64,000 nucleotides of DNA from Bacteroides faecium (GTDB taxonomy: Bacteria; Bacteroidota; Bacteroidia; Bacteroidales; Bacteroidaceae): NCBI RefSeq assembly GCF_012113595.1, contig NZ_CP050831.1:3162001-3226000 (forward strand). Direction: 5' to 3'. Position numbers and translations under genes: made by a program. Within the stretch, counting starts at the first letter, position 1. Every line of letters starts with the position of its first letter. The notes under the pieces are model-generated. The model made no database searches, was not told where the DNA came from, and saw only the letters and a program-made list of their open reading frames with translations. Shown in pieces: positions 1-9,012 of the stretch.

Positions 1-1528
1 AAGCATCTTTGGTAACAAGTACCGGGATAAGTACGAACTTATTCCACTCACTATATTCTTCCCATTCTTCGATAGTTGTTGCTGTTTTGTTTTTTTCAAC
101 ATTAGTTACCGGATCAGTAACTTTAAATGTCATTGGTAATAAATTCTTCGCAGCTTCCCTATCTGCCAAACAATTATTTATCATTTGAGTGATATTGTTG
201 AATGTATACTGAGTAAAGCTAAGTGTATTATTTGAATAGTCAAATAACGATGAAATTGTACCATCACTAAGTTGATTCTTTTCAAAGAAAGTGTCTTTAT
301 ACTTTTTACGTATCAATAAAACACTTCTCGGTTTGGTCATTCCAAACTTCTTCTCATTCGTTTCGTTATAAATAGGAATTCCCAGTTTTACAGCATTCAA
401 CGTATCTCCTTGTAGCTTTTCTGCTATTTCACTAACAGGAATAGTTACTTGAGTGAAAATACCTGCAGGGCTTTTTATATAAGTCAAATCGGGGTCTTTA
501 ATGCGTTCCTCAATAACATCCGGGTCATTATCCAAACTGTTTGCTTGAATAACTTCACGGGTAGAATTGAAAAAGCGATATCCATAATATGTGGAGTCTT
601 TACTTTCTCCTGCTTCTACCGCTGCCTGTTTAGGTAATATTTTGCCACTAATAGAGTCTATAGCATAGCACTTATATACTACGTTCATTTGGACCTGATC
701 TATATAGAGTATTGTACCGTCACCATAGTCACTTTTTACGTAGATTCCTTCAAAAGCCTCTTTAAACGCTTTTCTATCGAAGTTGGCTCCTGACTCATAG
801 GCTTTTTTTATTATTTTTGCACCTATTTCTTTTGCAACATCATCTTTGAAAGATACATGTACGCTAGGAACATACGAGCTAAGATTGCGGATAGAATCTT
901 TTACAGATAGGTCAACCGCTGTATAGGCTTTAGTTCCTAATAGGTTTTTGGGATTGTAAAATTCTTCAGGATTAATATTAGTATAATAAGCATTACCCTC
1001 ATTTAACTCTTTTGCTGCATCACCTAATTTATAAACACTTAAACGGGAAGCAGTCAATGAATCTCCGAAATAACTGTCGTACCATAAATAGAGTTCAATG
1101 GTATGGATATTACCTATGATATTTCCATAGCCATCCTTTACAAACTCTATATCCTTTTTGTCCGCCTCATTTCCGCCTGGCCCTACCATCGTTAGGGTAG
1201 GTTTGTTATTTTTATCGAAAGATGTATTCTTTTCATAATTATATGCTCCGGGAAATGTCGTTCCTTCCACACAATTCAACTCAGCTAAAAAACCAGCTTC
1301 ATAAGTACCGAATATATCATCCGTAAACTTTCCTACATAGCCGATGTTACTCATCGCATAAATTTTACCTGCAGAGACGGATTCCGTTGTAACATCATAT
1401 GTCGTCAGTTGTCCATTAATATTCTGGTCGCTTCCCGGAAACATTCCCAGTCCCAATCCTGCTGTGTTATCATCACAACCGAAAAAAGTGATTGCCAGTA
1501 AAGCGATTAAGGCGTATTTTGCTTTCAT
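1..1528 (-). CDS. DUF4270 family lipoprotein (3' end outside window)
   Basis: The reading frame is open from an ATG at 1528 to the left edge of the window, so the C-terminus is missing. The N-terminus has a short hydrophobic signal with a lipobox-like Phe-Phe-Gly-Cys, followed by a GLGLGMFPGS stretch typical of DUF4270 proteins of Bacteroides, as I recall the family. About 509 residues are visible with no internal stop. The predicted location is the outer membrane or periplasm; the molecular role of the family is not known to me. It starts 22 bp after the stop of the GT5-like gene and reads in the same direction, so the two are probably one transcript from the promoter at 2422-2429. Confidence 0.8.
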   Translation of the reverse strand, partial: MKAKYALIALLAITFFGCDDNTAGLGLGMFPGSDQNINGQLTTYDVTTESVSAGKIYAMSNIGYVGKFTDDIFGTYEAGFLAELNCVEGTTFPGAYNYEKNTSFDKNNKPTLTMVGPGGNEADKKDIEFVKDGYGNIIGNIHTIELYLWYDSYFGDSLTASRLSVYKLGDAAKELNEGNAYYTNINPEEFYNPKNLLGTKAYTAVDLSVKDSIRNLSSYVPSVHVSFKDDVAKEIGAKIIKKAYESGANFDRKAFKEAFEGIYVKSDYGDGTILYIDQVQMNVVYKCYAIDSISGKILPKQAAVEAGESKDSTYYGYRFFNSTREVIQANSLDNDPDVIEERIKDPDLTYIKSPAGIFTQVTIPVSEIAEKLQGDTLNAVKLGIPIYNETNEKKFGMTKPRSVLLIRKKYKDTFFEKNQLSDGTISSLFDYSNNTLSFTQYTFNNITQMINNCLADREAAKNLLPMTFKVTDPVTNVEKNKTATTIEEWEEYSEWNKFVLIPVLVTKDA

Positions 1529-1550
1529 GATCGTCGTATCTTGATTTTTT

Positions 1551-2393
1551 TTATTCTTCTTCTTCGTTGTTGTTGGAAGTGGCATCCCATACCTGGTCGT
1601 AGAACTCGTTGCAAGTGTCTGCATAGTTTTCCGGGTCCTGGTAATCAAGTACCAATTTGCCTGATTGACGGGCGTATTCGATGATAGACTCATCTACCTT
1701 TTCGCTATTCTGTATTACTCCGTCGGAATAGTCAACAGCTAGTTTGCAAAGAGCAGCGTAGTCCATCGGTTCATTCAAATCGCCTAAGTCTTTCTTTGAA
1801 ATGCCTTTCAGCATCAGCTTTGCGGCAAAGTCGTCGCTAAGCGTATTCTTGAAGTCGTCTTCATAAACAGAGAAAACTACCTTGGCATCGCGGAAAGAAG
1901 GTTCATCCTTGTAGGCCTTCTTAATATAAAGAGGAGCCAAAGCCGTCATCCAACCATGACAATGGATAACATCCGGACACCAGCGAAGCTTCTTCACTGT
2001 TTCCAGTACGCCACGTGCATAGAAGATAGCGCGGCTGTCGTTATCGTCGTATTCCACGCCATTTTCGTCCGCTGTCTGCATACGGTTTTGGAAATAGTCA
2101 TCGTTGTCGATGAAATATACCTGCATGCGTGCGGATTGGATGGAAGCGACTTTTATAATCAGCGGGTGGTCAGTATCGTCGATAATCAGGTTCATACCGG
2201 AGAGACGAATCACTTCGTGCAGCTGGTTTCTGCGCTCGTTGATATTTCCCCATTTGGGCATAAATGTTCTGATTTCACGGCCTTTTTCTTGTATCGCCTG
2301 TGGAAGGTTTCTACCTATATTGGCCATTTCGGATTCTGAAACGTAAGGTGTAATCTCTTGAGTAATAAATAAAACTTTATTCGCCTTTGTCAT
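1551..2393 (-). CDS. Truncated glycogen/starch synthase-like protein (GT5 N-terminal domain only)
   Basis: 280 residues resembling only the N-terminal Rossmann domain of GT5 glycogen synthases: an opening FITQEITPYV strand and the PDVIHCHGWMTAL segment at about residue 140-152. Full GT5 enzymes are about 480-550 residues with a second GT-B domain, absent here. The ADP-glucose-binding K-x-G-G-L motif expected after the first strand is replaced by SESEMANIGR. Residues 274-280 are Asn/Glu-rich. Synthase activity is therefore doubtful; a regulatory or scaffold role is only a guess. It is divergent from panC and followed by the DUF4270 gene. It is commonly annotated as glycogen synthase in Bacteroides, which overstates what the sequence shows. 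Confidence 0.85.
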   Translation of the reverse strand: MTKANKVLFITQEITPYVSESEMANIGRNLPQAIQEKGREIRTFMPKWGNINERRNQLHEVIRLSGMNLIIDDTDHPLIIKVASIQSARMQVYFIDNDDYFQNRMQTADENGVEYDDNDSRAIFYARGVLETVKKLRWCPDVIHCHGWMTALAPLYIKKAYKDEPSFRDAKVVFSVYEDDFKNTLSDDFAAKLMLKGISKKDLGDLNEPMDYAALCKLAVDYSDGVIQNSEKVDESIIEYARQSGKLVLDYQDPENYADTCNEFYDQVWDATSNNNEEEE

Positions 2394-2421
2394 AATAACG
2401 ATAGTTCACTATAATATTCTG

Positions 2422-2429
2422 CAAAGATA
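2422..2429 (-). promoter_or_regulatory. Bacteroides -7 box (TATCTTTG) for the GT5-like/DUF4270 operon
   Basis: The minus strand reads TATCTTTG, a perfect TAnnTTTG -7 element, 29 bp upstream of the start at 2393. No clear -33 TTTG was seen. Confidence 0.7.
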
Positions 2430-2535
2430 CGAAAAAAAAGGCACATTAAATAAGATATTCTTTCTTTATGTGGCAAATATTAGTTTATTTTGCAGAGTTT
2501 TTGCAAACGAGTAAAACATAAACCAATTGACGAAA

Positions 2536-3381
2536 ATGAAAATAGTGCACACTATCAAGGACTTACAGGCGGAATTGACTGCCCTGAGAGCCCAAGGTAA
2601 AACGGTGGGACTGGTTCCTACAATGGGTGCTTTGCATACGGGACATGCATCTCTGGTAAAGCGCAGCGTAAGTGAGAATGGTGTAACTGTAGTGAGTGTT
2701 TTTGTAAATCCCACACAGTTTAACGATAAGAACGACTTAGAGAAATATCCGCGTACGTTGGATGCTGATTGCGGCTTATTGGAAGAATGTGGGGCTGCAT
2801 TTGTATTTGCTCCTTCCGTAAGTGAAATGTATCCCGAACCGGATACCCGCCAATTCAGCTATGCTCCATTGGATACGGTGATGGAAGGTGCGTTTCGTCC
2901 GGGACATTTCAACGGTGTTTGCCAGATTGTCAGCAAGTTGTTTGATGCTGTGCAGCCGGACAAGGCATATTTCGGTGAGAAGGATTTCCAGCAACTGGCA
3001 ATTATTCGTGAGATGGTGCGCCAACTGGGATATAAGTTGGAAATCGTAGGCTGTCCGATTGTACGCGAAGAGGACGGACTGGCATTGAGTAGCCGGAATA
3101 AGCGTTTATCTGCACAAGAACGTGAAAATGCTTTAAATATTTCACGGACATTATTTAAAAGTCGTAACTTTGCAGCCACTCACACAGTGAGCGAAACGCA
3201 GAAGATGGTGGAAGATGCGATTGAAGCCGCTCCGGGCTTGCGTTTGGAGTATTTTGAAATCGTAGACGGAAATACATTGCAGAAAATAGATAGCTGGGAA
3301 GATACTTCTTATGTCGTAGGATGCATCACGGTATTCTGCGGAGAAGTCCGGCTGATTGATAATATTAAATATAAAGAATAA
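2536..3381 (+). CDS. panC: Pantothenate synthetase
   Basis: Catalyses ATP-dependent condensation of pantoate with beta-alanine to pantothenate, the last step of vitamin B5 synthesis, in the cytoplasm. The 281 residues carry the family landmarks: VPTMGALHTGH near residue 27-37 (the HxGH-type nucleotidyl-transfer motif), FVNPTQF, RPGHFNGV, and the YFGEKDFQQL block with the KMSKS-like SSRNKRLS further on. The frame opens upstream at a TTG at 2527, but the ATG at 2536 gives the usual start of the family. panD follows after 18 bp on the same strand, so the two consecutive pathway genes are co-transcribed. Confidence 0.97.
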   Translation: MKIVHTIKDLQAELTALRAQGKTVGLVPTMGALHTGHASLVKRSVSENGVTVVSVFVNPTQFNDKNDLEKYPRTLDADCGLLEECGAAFVFAPSVSEMYPEPDTRQFSYAPLDTVMEGAFRPGHFNGVCQIVSKLFDAVQPDKAYFGEKDFQQLAIIREMVRQLGYKLEIVGCPIVREEDGLALSSRNKRLSAQERENALNISRTLFKSRNFAATHTVSETQKMVEDAIEAAPGLRLEYFEIVDGNTLQKIDSWEDTSYVVGCITVFCGEVRLIDNIKYKE

Positions 3382-3399
3382 CTAAAAAGACGAAACCTT

Positions 3400-3753
3400 A
3401 TGATGATTGAAGTGTTGAAGTCGAAAATTCATTGCGCACGCGTCACGGAAGCGAATCTGAACTACATGGGTAGCATCACGATTGATGAAGACCTGCTGGA
3501 TGCTGCGAACATGATTCCGGGAGAAAAAGTGTATATCGCTGATAATAATAATGGCGAACGCTTTGAAACCTACATTATCAAAGGTGAACGCGGTTCGGGC
3601 AAGATTTGCCTGAATGGTGCTGCTGCCCGCAAGGTGCAACCGGATGATATTGTCATTATCATGTCCTACGCATTGATGGATTTTGAAGAAGCCAAGTCGT
3701 TTAAACCGGCTGTTATTTTTCCGGATCCCGCGACGAACAAAGTAGTAAAGTAA
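3400..3753 (+). CDS. panD: Aspartate 1-decarboxylase proenzyme
   Basis: Makes beta-alanine from aspartate, feeding PanC. The 117-residue protein is of family length and shows the self-cleavage site Gly24-Ser25 in YMGSITID, where Ser25 becomes the pyruvoyl cofactor after autoproteolysis. The conserved RGSGKICLNGAAA block follows at about residue 64-76. A second ATG at 3403 is equally possible; the double-Met start matches the form I know from Bacteroides. It lies 18 bp after panC and is followed by a strong hairpin terminator. Confidence 0.97.
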   Translation: MMIEVLKSKIHCARVTEANLNYMGSITIDEDLLDAANMIPGEKVYIADNNNGERFETYIIKGERGSGKICLNGAAARKVQPDDIVIIMSYALMDFEEAKSFKPAVIFPDPATNKVVK

Positions 3754-3782
3754 GAAAGTATCTCTGATATTTTAATAATAAG

Positions 3783-3818
3783 AAAATCCCCGTTTACTCG
3801 ATGTAGACGGGGATTTTC
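3783..3818. terminator. Bidirectional hairpin terminator after panD
   Basis: AAAATCCCCGT and ACGGGGATTTT form a stem around a loop of about 12 bases. A/T-rich arms on both sides let it serve panD on the plus strand and perhaps the converging flavoprotein gene. A second small hairpin (CGGGCTGA/TCAGCCCG, 3830-3848) sits between it and the next gene's stop. Confidence 0.8.
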
Positions 3819-3860
3819 TTATCTGTCTTCGGGCTGAATTTCAGCCCGTGTATTGCTTTA

Positions 3861-6149
3861 CTACGCTTGTAATTGCTCATTCATGGCAGCAGCAGCCTTG
3901 CGGCCGTCTCCCATAGCGAGAATGACAGTAGCTCCACCGCGAACGATGTCGCCACCTGCATAAATCATAGGAATGGAAGACTCCATGTTGTCATCGACAG
4001 TAATCGTTCCTCTGCGTCCCAATTCCAGTCCTTTGATGGAGCTTGGAACAATCGGGTTAGGAGATACTCCGACGCTTACGATAGCCAAATCAATATCAAT
4101 CGTTTCCGTCGCGCCCGGAATAGCTACAGGGCTACGGCGTCCGGAAGCATCCGGTTCGCCTAATTCCATCTTTTGCAGGACGACCTGTTTAACGCAACCT
4201 TGCTCGTCGGCGATATATTCGATAGGATTATGCAATGTCAGGAATTCTATTCCCTCTTCCTTGGCATGTTTTACTTCTTCGATACGTGCGGGCATTTCTT
4301 CTTCCGAACGGCGATAAATAATCATGGCACGTTCAGCTCCCAGGCGTTTAGCCGTACGGACAGAGTCCATAGCAGTGTTACCACCGCCAATCACAGCTAC
4401 GTTCTTGCCGAAAGCTACCGGAGTATCAGAGTCTTCGCTGGCAGCATCCATCAGATTGACACGGGTCAGATATTCATTGGAAGACATGATATTGATAGAG
4501 TTTTCACCGGGGATATTCATAAAGTTGGGCAGGCCGGCGCCGGAAGCCACGAATATACCTTTGAAACCTTCTTCTTTCAGGTCTTCTACACTGATAGTCT
4601 TTCCTACGATGCAGTCTTTGATAAAGTTGACCCCCATCTTGGCGAGGTTGTCAATCTCCACATCTACAATCTTGTTGGGCAAACGGAATTCAGGAATACC
4701 ATATTTCAATACACCGCCAATTTCGTGCAGTGCTTCGAATACAGTTACATCATATCCAAACTTAGCCATATCACCGGCAAATGCCAATCCGGCAGGTCCC
4801 GAACCGATAACAGCTATTTTGATGCCATTCTTATCCGCGATAACAGGAACGGAAATCTGTCCGCTTTCGCGTTCGTAATCGGCTGCGAAGCGTTCGAGAT
4901 AACCGATAGCTACCGGTTGCTCTTTCATCTTCAGATGGATACATTTGGATTCACACTGTTTTTCCTGCGGACAAACACGACCGCAAACAGCCGGGAGCGC
5001 ACTTGTCTCTTTCAGTGTCTTGGCGGCTTCGAGGAATTCTCCACGTTCAATGTTCTTGATGAAACGGGGGATGTCTATACCTACCGGACAGCCTTCCATG
5101 CATCCCGGATTGGCACAGTCAAGGCAGCGTTTGGCTTCTGTAACCGCCTGCTCTGCTGTCAAGCCCTGGTTTACTTCCTCTTTGCGGCTATGTGAACGGT
5201 ATTCCGCGTCAAGTTCGTTCATCTCGACACGGGGAATAGCCGTACGTTCCTTCGCTTTCATTGATTTACGCAATTCCTGTCTCCAGGCAGCGTTACGGCT
5301 TTTTTCGTCGATTTCTTTGGTGGCTTCACATTCGGGCTGTAACTTGTTCATTTCTTCGCGCTCGATTTTCTTGAACGCACCCATGCGTTTCAGCATTTCG
5401 TCGAAATCCACCTGGTGGCCGTCAAATTCAGGGCCGTCTACACAAACGAATCTAGTCTTTCCGCCTACGGTGATTCGGCAGGCACCGCACATACCCGTTC
5501 CGTCTACCATGATGGTATTTAACGAAACGTCAGTCGGAATCTCATATTTTTTAGTCAGCAAACAAACGAATTTCATCATAATGGCGGGACCGATGGCGAA
5601 GCATTTATCAACCTTCTCACGTTTGATAACTTCTTCCACGCCTTCCGTCACCAAGCCTTTGCGACCGTATGACCCGTCGTCTGTCATAATGATAACTTCG
5701 TCAGAGCTTTCGCGCATTTCTTTCTCCAGGATGATAAGGTCTTTGTTGCGTCCTGCCAGTACGGTAATCACACGGTTGCCGGCAGCCTTCAAAGCCTGTA
5801 CGATAGGGAGCATCGGAGCTACACCTACACCACCACCGGCGCAGATTACTGTTCCGAATTTCTCAATGTGTGTAGCTTGTCCGAGCGGACCTACTACGTC
5901 GGTAATATAGTCACCCTCATTCAGTTCACAAAGACGGGTAGAAGAAAGCCCGACTTCCTGTATAACCAAAGTAATAGTACCTTTCTTTACATCGGAACCA
6001 GCGATAGTCAAAGGCATACGTTCTCCCTTTTCGCCTACACGTACGATGACGAAGTGTCCGGCCTTACGAGATTTAGCAATTAGAGGAGCTTCAATTTCAA
6101 ATTTGAATACTTTCTCAGAAAAGCGTTCTTTGCTAATGATTTTGTTCAT
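3861..6149 (-). CDS. Fused NfnAB-like flavoprotein (DHOD-B electron-transfer subunit / glutamate synthase small-chain fusion)
   Basis: 762 residues in two parts. Residues 1-275 are a ferredoxin-reductase-type FAD/NAD module (GGGVGVAPM at 105-113) with iron-sulfur ligands Cys221, Cys224 and Cys236. Asp216 sits where NfnA enzymes use an unusual Asp ligand for the 2Fe-2S cluster. Residues 330-762 resemble the glutamate synthase small chain: cluster cysteines at 342/345/350/354 and 389/393/399/403, an FAD-binding GSGPAGLA at 449-456 and an NADPH-binding VIGGGNTAMDS at 586-596. In separate-subunit form these are NfnA and NfnB, the electron-bifurcating NADH-dependent reduced ferredoxin:NADP+ oxidoreductase. 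Databases often call it a dihydroorotate dehydrogenase/glutamate synthase fusion. The Nfn assignment is inference from architecture. Confidence 0.85.
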   Translation of the reverse strand: MNKIISKERFSEKVFKFEIEAPLIAKSRKAGHFVIVRVGEKGERMPLTIAGSDVKKGTITLVIQEVGLSSTRLCELNEGDYITDVVGPLGQATHIEKFGTVICAGGGVGVAPMLPIVQALKAAGNRVITVLAGRNKDLIILEKEMRESSDEVIIMTDDGSYGRKGLVTEGVEEVIKREKVDKCFAIGPAIMMKFVCLLTKKYEIPTDVSLNTIMVDGTGMCGACRITVGGKTRFVCVDGPEFDGHQVDFDEMLKRMGAFKKIEREEMNKLQPECEATKEIDEKSRNAAWRQELRKSMKAKERTAIPRVEMNELDAEYRSHSRKEEVNQGLTAEQAVTEAKRCLDCANPGCMEGCPVGIDIPRFIKNIERGEFLEAAKTLKETSALPAVCGRVCPQEKQCESKCIHLKMKEQPVAIGYLERFAADYERESGQISVPVIADKNGIKIAVIGSGPAGLAFAGDMAKFGYDVTVFEALHEIGGVLKYGIPEFRLPNKIVDVEIDNLAKMGVNFIKDCIVGKTISVEDLKEEGFKGIFVASGAGLPNFMNIPGENSINIMSSNEYLTRVNLMDAASEDSDTPVAFGKNVAVIGGGNTAMDSVRTAKRLGAERAMIIYRRSEEEMPARIEEVKHAKEEGIEFLTLHNPIEYIADEQGCVKQVVLQKMELGEPDASGRRSPVAIPGATETIDIDLAIVSVGVSPNPIVPSSIKGLELGRRGTITVDDNMESSIPMIYAGGDIVRGGATVILAMGDGRKAAAAMNEQLQA

Positions 6150-6208
6150 TATCTAATTAATTTGTTGGTTTTATTACGTAACTGCTAGCAGAATGTTATA
6201 AATTTCGG

Positions 6209-6216
6209 CAAAGATA
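6209..6216 (-). promoter_or_regulatory. Bacteroides -7 box (TATCTTTG) for the NfnAB-like gene
   Basis: A perfect TAnnTTTG on the minus strand, about 60 bp upstream of the start at 6149. Confidence 0.7.
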
Positions 6217-6231
6217 CGGCTTATTTACGAA

Positions 6232-6266
6232 AAACAAAAAGAAAAGCCACTCTTTTGATGAGTGGC
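6232..6266 (-). terminator. Intrinsic terminator of the sugar transporter gene
   Basis: On the minus strand GCCACTC and GAGTGGC form a perfect 7-bp stem (6246-6266), followed by a T-rich run (complement of 6232-6245). It lies 28 bp past the stop of the transporter. Confidence 0.85.
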
Positions 6267-6293
6267 TCCCTATATATGAGTGAATATCTCTGC

Positions 6294-7505
6294 TTATTTC
6301 GTTCTGATCTTGTATCCGGCTACTCCGTAATATAGGATAAACAGGAAGCAGGGGAGACACAGCCAGTAAGCCTGTTGCGGAGTGGCTATGTCTTTCAGCC
6401 AACCGTAAAGGGTAGGGACAACAGCGCCACCGAACATGGCCATAATAAGCAGCGATGAACCTGCTTTGGTGAATTTGCCAAGGTCTGCCATGGCTAGCGG
6501 CCACAAAGCCGGCCACATCAATGAGCATCCCAAAGCCATAAACGAAATGAAATAGATAGAAATATGGCTCGGAGTGAGTACTACCAGCAGTGAACCGATA
6601 ATAGCCAGAATGGAGCAAATCTTCAAGGCTGTTGCCTGGCTAAGATATTTCGGGATAAAGATAATACCGCAGATGTAACCGATAACAATACCGATAGGAG
6701 CAATCCAGGCATAATTGGCGGCACCTTCGAGACCGAGTTCTTTAGCGTAATCGACCAATGTTCCTAATGAAACCGTTTCAACACCTACATAAAGGAACAA
6801 AGCCAGACAGCCTAACAGCAAATGCGGGAACTGGAATACGGATGTTTTTCTGGAAGCATAGAAGCTGGCGTCAGTCTTTTCGTCACTTTCATCTTCTCCT
6901 GCAGCCTTCACTTCGGGTAGCGGCGCGAAGAAAGCCATGATGCCCAGAGCGACAAAAGCGCAAATGATGATAATAAACGGCTTGTTCAAATCTTCGATAC
7001 CAATCAGGCTGACATCTTTGCCTAATAGCCATACGATGAAGATGGCAGGAATAGGCCACGCCAGTTTGTTGCAGATACCCATGATACTGATACGTTTTGC
7101 GGCACTGTCCAATGGCCCTAAGATGGTGATATAAGGATTGACCGCTGCTTGCAGATACGCATTGGCGGCTCCACTAATGAAAGATGCCAACAGGAATAAT
7201 GGGAAACTCTCCTGAGATGCCGACAGGATGAACAGGTAAAATGCCACGGCGAAAATAAAGAAAGACAGTGACATGGTGCGTTTGTAGCCAATCGCCTTGA
7301 TAGTAAGTCCGGCAGGATAGCCGAATACCAAAAATGGGATAAAGGTTGCGGCAATAATAAGATAGGAAGCGGTATTCGAGATTCCCAGTGATTTTTGTAA
7401 TACGGGAACTAACAGCGAATTAATACCTAATGCGAAACCAATCGCGAAGAACATAATGCCGATGAATGTCAAAGGCAGCACGAAACTCTTTGTGTTTTTT
7501 GTCAT
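6294..7505 (-). CDS. MFS sugar transporter, FucP/GluP type
   Basis: 403-residue inner-membrane protein with about twelve hydrophobic segments. It probably brings a hexose (glucose/galactose or fucose-type) in with protons. The N-terminal helix (LTFIGIMFFAIGFALGINS), the AYLQAAVNPYITILG segment near residue 115-130 and the C-terminal GSSLLIMAMFGGAVVPTLYG block are those of the fucose/glucose-galactose porter family. It has its own terminator and no sugar-catabolic neighbour, so the substrate cannot be told from context. Confidence 0.85.
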   Translation of the reverse strand: MTKNTKSFVLPLTFIGIMFFAIGFALGINSLLVPVLQKSLGISNTASYLIIAATFIPFLVFGYPAGLTIKAIGYKRTMSLSFFIFAVAFYLFILSASQESFPLFLLASFISGAANAYLQAAVNPYITILGPLDSAAKRISIMGICNKLAWPIPAIFIVWLLGKDVSLIGIEDLNKPFIIIICAFVALGIMAFFAPLPEVKAAGEDESDEKTDASFYASRKTSVFQFPHLLLGCLALFLYVGVETVSLGTLVDYAKELGLEGAANYAWIAPIGIVIGYICGIIFIPKYLSQATALKICSILAIIGSLLVVLTPSHISIYFISFMALGCSLMWPALWPLAMADLGKFTKAGSSLLIMAMFGGAVVPTLYGWLKDIATPQQAYWLCLPCFLFILYYGVAGYKIRTK

Positions 7506-7531
7506 GGGGGTAAATGTGTTAAAAGGTTATA

Positions 7532-7577
7532 TAAAAAACTCCTGTAAGAAGAGGGACTTCCTTATTCTTACAAGAGT
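7532..7577 (-). terminator. Intrinsic terminator of serS
   Basis: Minus-strand arms ACTCTTGTAAGAA and TTCTTACAGGAGT (7538-7577) pair with one wobble and are followed directly by TTTTTTATA. It sits in the 85-bp gap between serS and the transporter. Confidence 0.85.
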
Positions 7578-7590
7578 GAAAATTTCTTTT

Positions 7591-8865
7591 TTAGTCTATG
7601 ATGTCGAAACCGCAGTATGGAACCAATGCCTTTGGAATTCTGATGCCTTCCGGAGTTTGGTTGTTTTCAAGTAAAGCGGCAACGATACGCGGCAATGCCA
7701 ATGCCGAACCGTTCAATGTGTGGCAGAGTTCGGTTTTCTTGTCTGCGTTGCGATAACGGCATTTCAGACGATTCGCCTGATAAGTATCGAAATTAGATAC
7801 GGAACTTACTTCCAGCCAACGTTTCTGTGCTTCGGAATATACTTCGAAGTCAAAGCAGAGCGCAGCGGTAAAACTCATATCACCACCACAAAGGCGAAGG
7901 ATACGATACGGAAGTTCCAGTTTCTGCAACAGGCCTTCTACGTGATTCAGCATTTCCTGGTGAGATTGCTTGGAATGTTCCGGTTTGTCAATACGGACTA
8001 ATTCTACTTTAGAAAATTCGTGCAGACGGTTCAGTCCACGTACATCCTTACCATAAGAACCGGCTTCGCGACGGAAACATTGCGTATATGCACAGTTCAT
8101 AATCGGCAATTGTTTTTCTTCCAGGATTACATCACGATAGATGTTGGTAACAGGAACTTCTGCTGTCGGAATCAGATATAAGTCATCTACTTCGCAATGG
8201 TACATCTGTCCTTCCTTGTCGGGAAGCTGTCCTGTGCCATAACCGGAAGCGGCGTTGACTACTGTCGGCGGCATGATTTCAGTATATCCTGATTTGCGTG
8301 CTTCGTCCAGGAAGAAATTGATAAGTGCACGTTGAAGTTGTGCGCCTTTACCTTTATATACGGGGAAACCTGCACCTGTGATTTTAACTCCCAGGTCAAA
8401 GTCGATTAAGTCATATTTCTTAGTCAGTTCCCAATGGGGAAGTGCGTCTTTTGGAAGTTCTGTTTCCATACCCCCCATTTTTTCTACGACGTTGTCTTCG
8501 GCGCCTACACCTTCGGGCACTTCGTCATAAGGAACATTAGGGATGGTATAGAGTATATTCTGCATATCAGTTGCAGCCTGTGTCATGACGGCATCCAGTT
8601 CCTTGTTGCCTTCTTTCAGTTCGGCAACACGTGCGCGTGCAGATTCAGCTTCTTCTTTCTTGCCTTCTTTCATTAGTTGTCCGATAGTGCGCGAAAGCGA
8701 GTTAACCTCTGCCAGGTTTTTATCTAATAGGTTTTGTGTGCTACGTCTCTTGTCGTTTAGAGCGATCACCTGATCGATTGTCTCTTTTGCATTTTTGAAA
8801 TGCTTCTTTTCCAGTCCGCGGAGTACCGCCTCTGTGTTTTCTGTAATTTGTTTAATGGTAAGCAT
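7591..8865 (-). CDS. serS: Seryl-tRNA synthetase
   Basis: Charges tRNA-Ser (and tRNA-Sec) with serine; cytoplasmic class II synthetase. 424 residues from the ATG at 8865 (MLTIKQI...). An upstream in-frame extension to 8928 would add 21 unusual residues and is not favoured. The N-terminal 110 residues form the long coiled-coil arm rich in Lys/Glu that contacts the tRNA. Motif 2 is visible as FRREAGSYGKDVRGLNRLH and motif 3 as NGSALALPRIVAAL near the C-terminus. It is monocistronic, with a -7 box upstream and its own terminator. Confidence 0.97.
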   Translation of the reverse strand: MLTIKQITENTEAVLRGLEKKHFKNAKETIDQVIALNDKRRSTQNLLDKNLAEVNSLSRTIGQLMKEGKKEEAESARARVAELKEGNKELDAVMTQAATDMQNILYTIPNVPYDEVPEGVGAEDNVVEKMGGMETELPKDALPHWELTKKYDLIDFDLGVKITGAGFPVYKGKGAQLQRALINFFLDEARKSGYTEIMPPTVVNAASGYGTGQLPDKEGQMYHCEVDDLYLIPTAEVPVTNIYRDVILEEKQLPIMNCAYTQCFRREAGSYGKDVRGLNRLHEFSKVELVRIDKPEHSKQSHQEMLNHVEGLLQKLELPYRILRLCGGDMSFTAALCFDFEVYSEAQKRWLEVSSVSNFDTYQANRLKCRYRNADKKTELCHTLNGSALALPRIVAALLENNQTPEGIRIPKALVPYCGFDIID

Positions 8866-8900
8866 ATCTATACTTTTTATGTACTTTCGTTTAATGGATG

Positions 8901-8908
8901 CAAAGATA
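8901..8908 (-). promoter_or_regulatory. Bacteroides -7 box (TATCTTTG) for serS
   Basis: A perfect TAnnTTTG on the minus strand, 36 bp upstream of the serS ATG at 8865. Its position excludes the longer start at 8928, which would lie upstream of the promoter. Confidence 0.75.
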
Positions 8909-8944
8909 AAGAAAAAACGAACAACCAAGCAATGAAAACGGACA

Positions 8945-8987
8945 TAAAAAAGAAAGGAGATGCAATCCTTTCAGATTACATCTCCTT
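8945..8987 (-). terminator. Intrinsic terminator of the rplU-rpmA operon
   Basis: The minus-strand stem AAGGAGATG/CATCTCCTT (8954-8987, with further pairing inside) is followed by TCTTTTTT. It lies 25 bp past rpmA. Confidence 0.85.
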
Positions 8988-9012
8988 CTCTTAAATATTT
9001 TCAGTTGTGCAA

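Noticed and set aside
4173..5195. 340-aa open frame on the plus strand
   Set aside because: Lies wholly antisense to the well-supported NfnAB-like gene, and its translation shows no family features.
3861..6149. Dihydroorotate dehydrogenase function in pyrimidine synthesis
   Set aside because: The N-terminal half resembles the electron-transfer subunit only; no PyrD catalytic subunit is adjacent.
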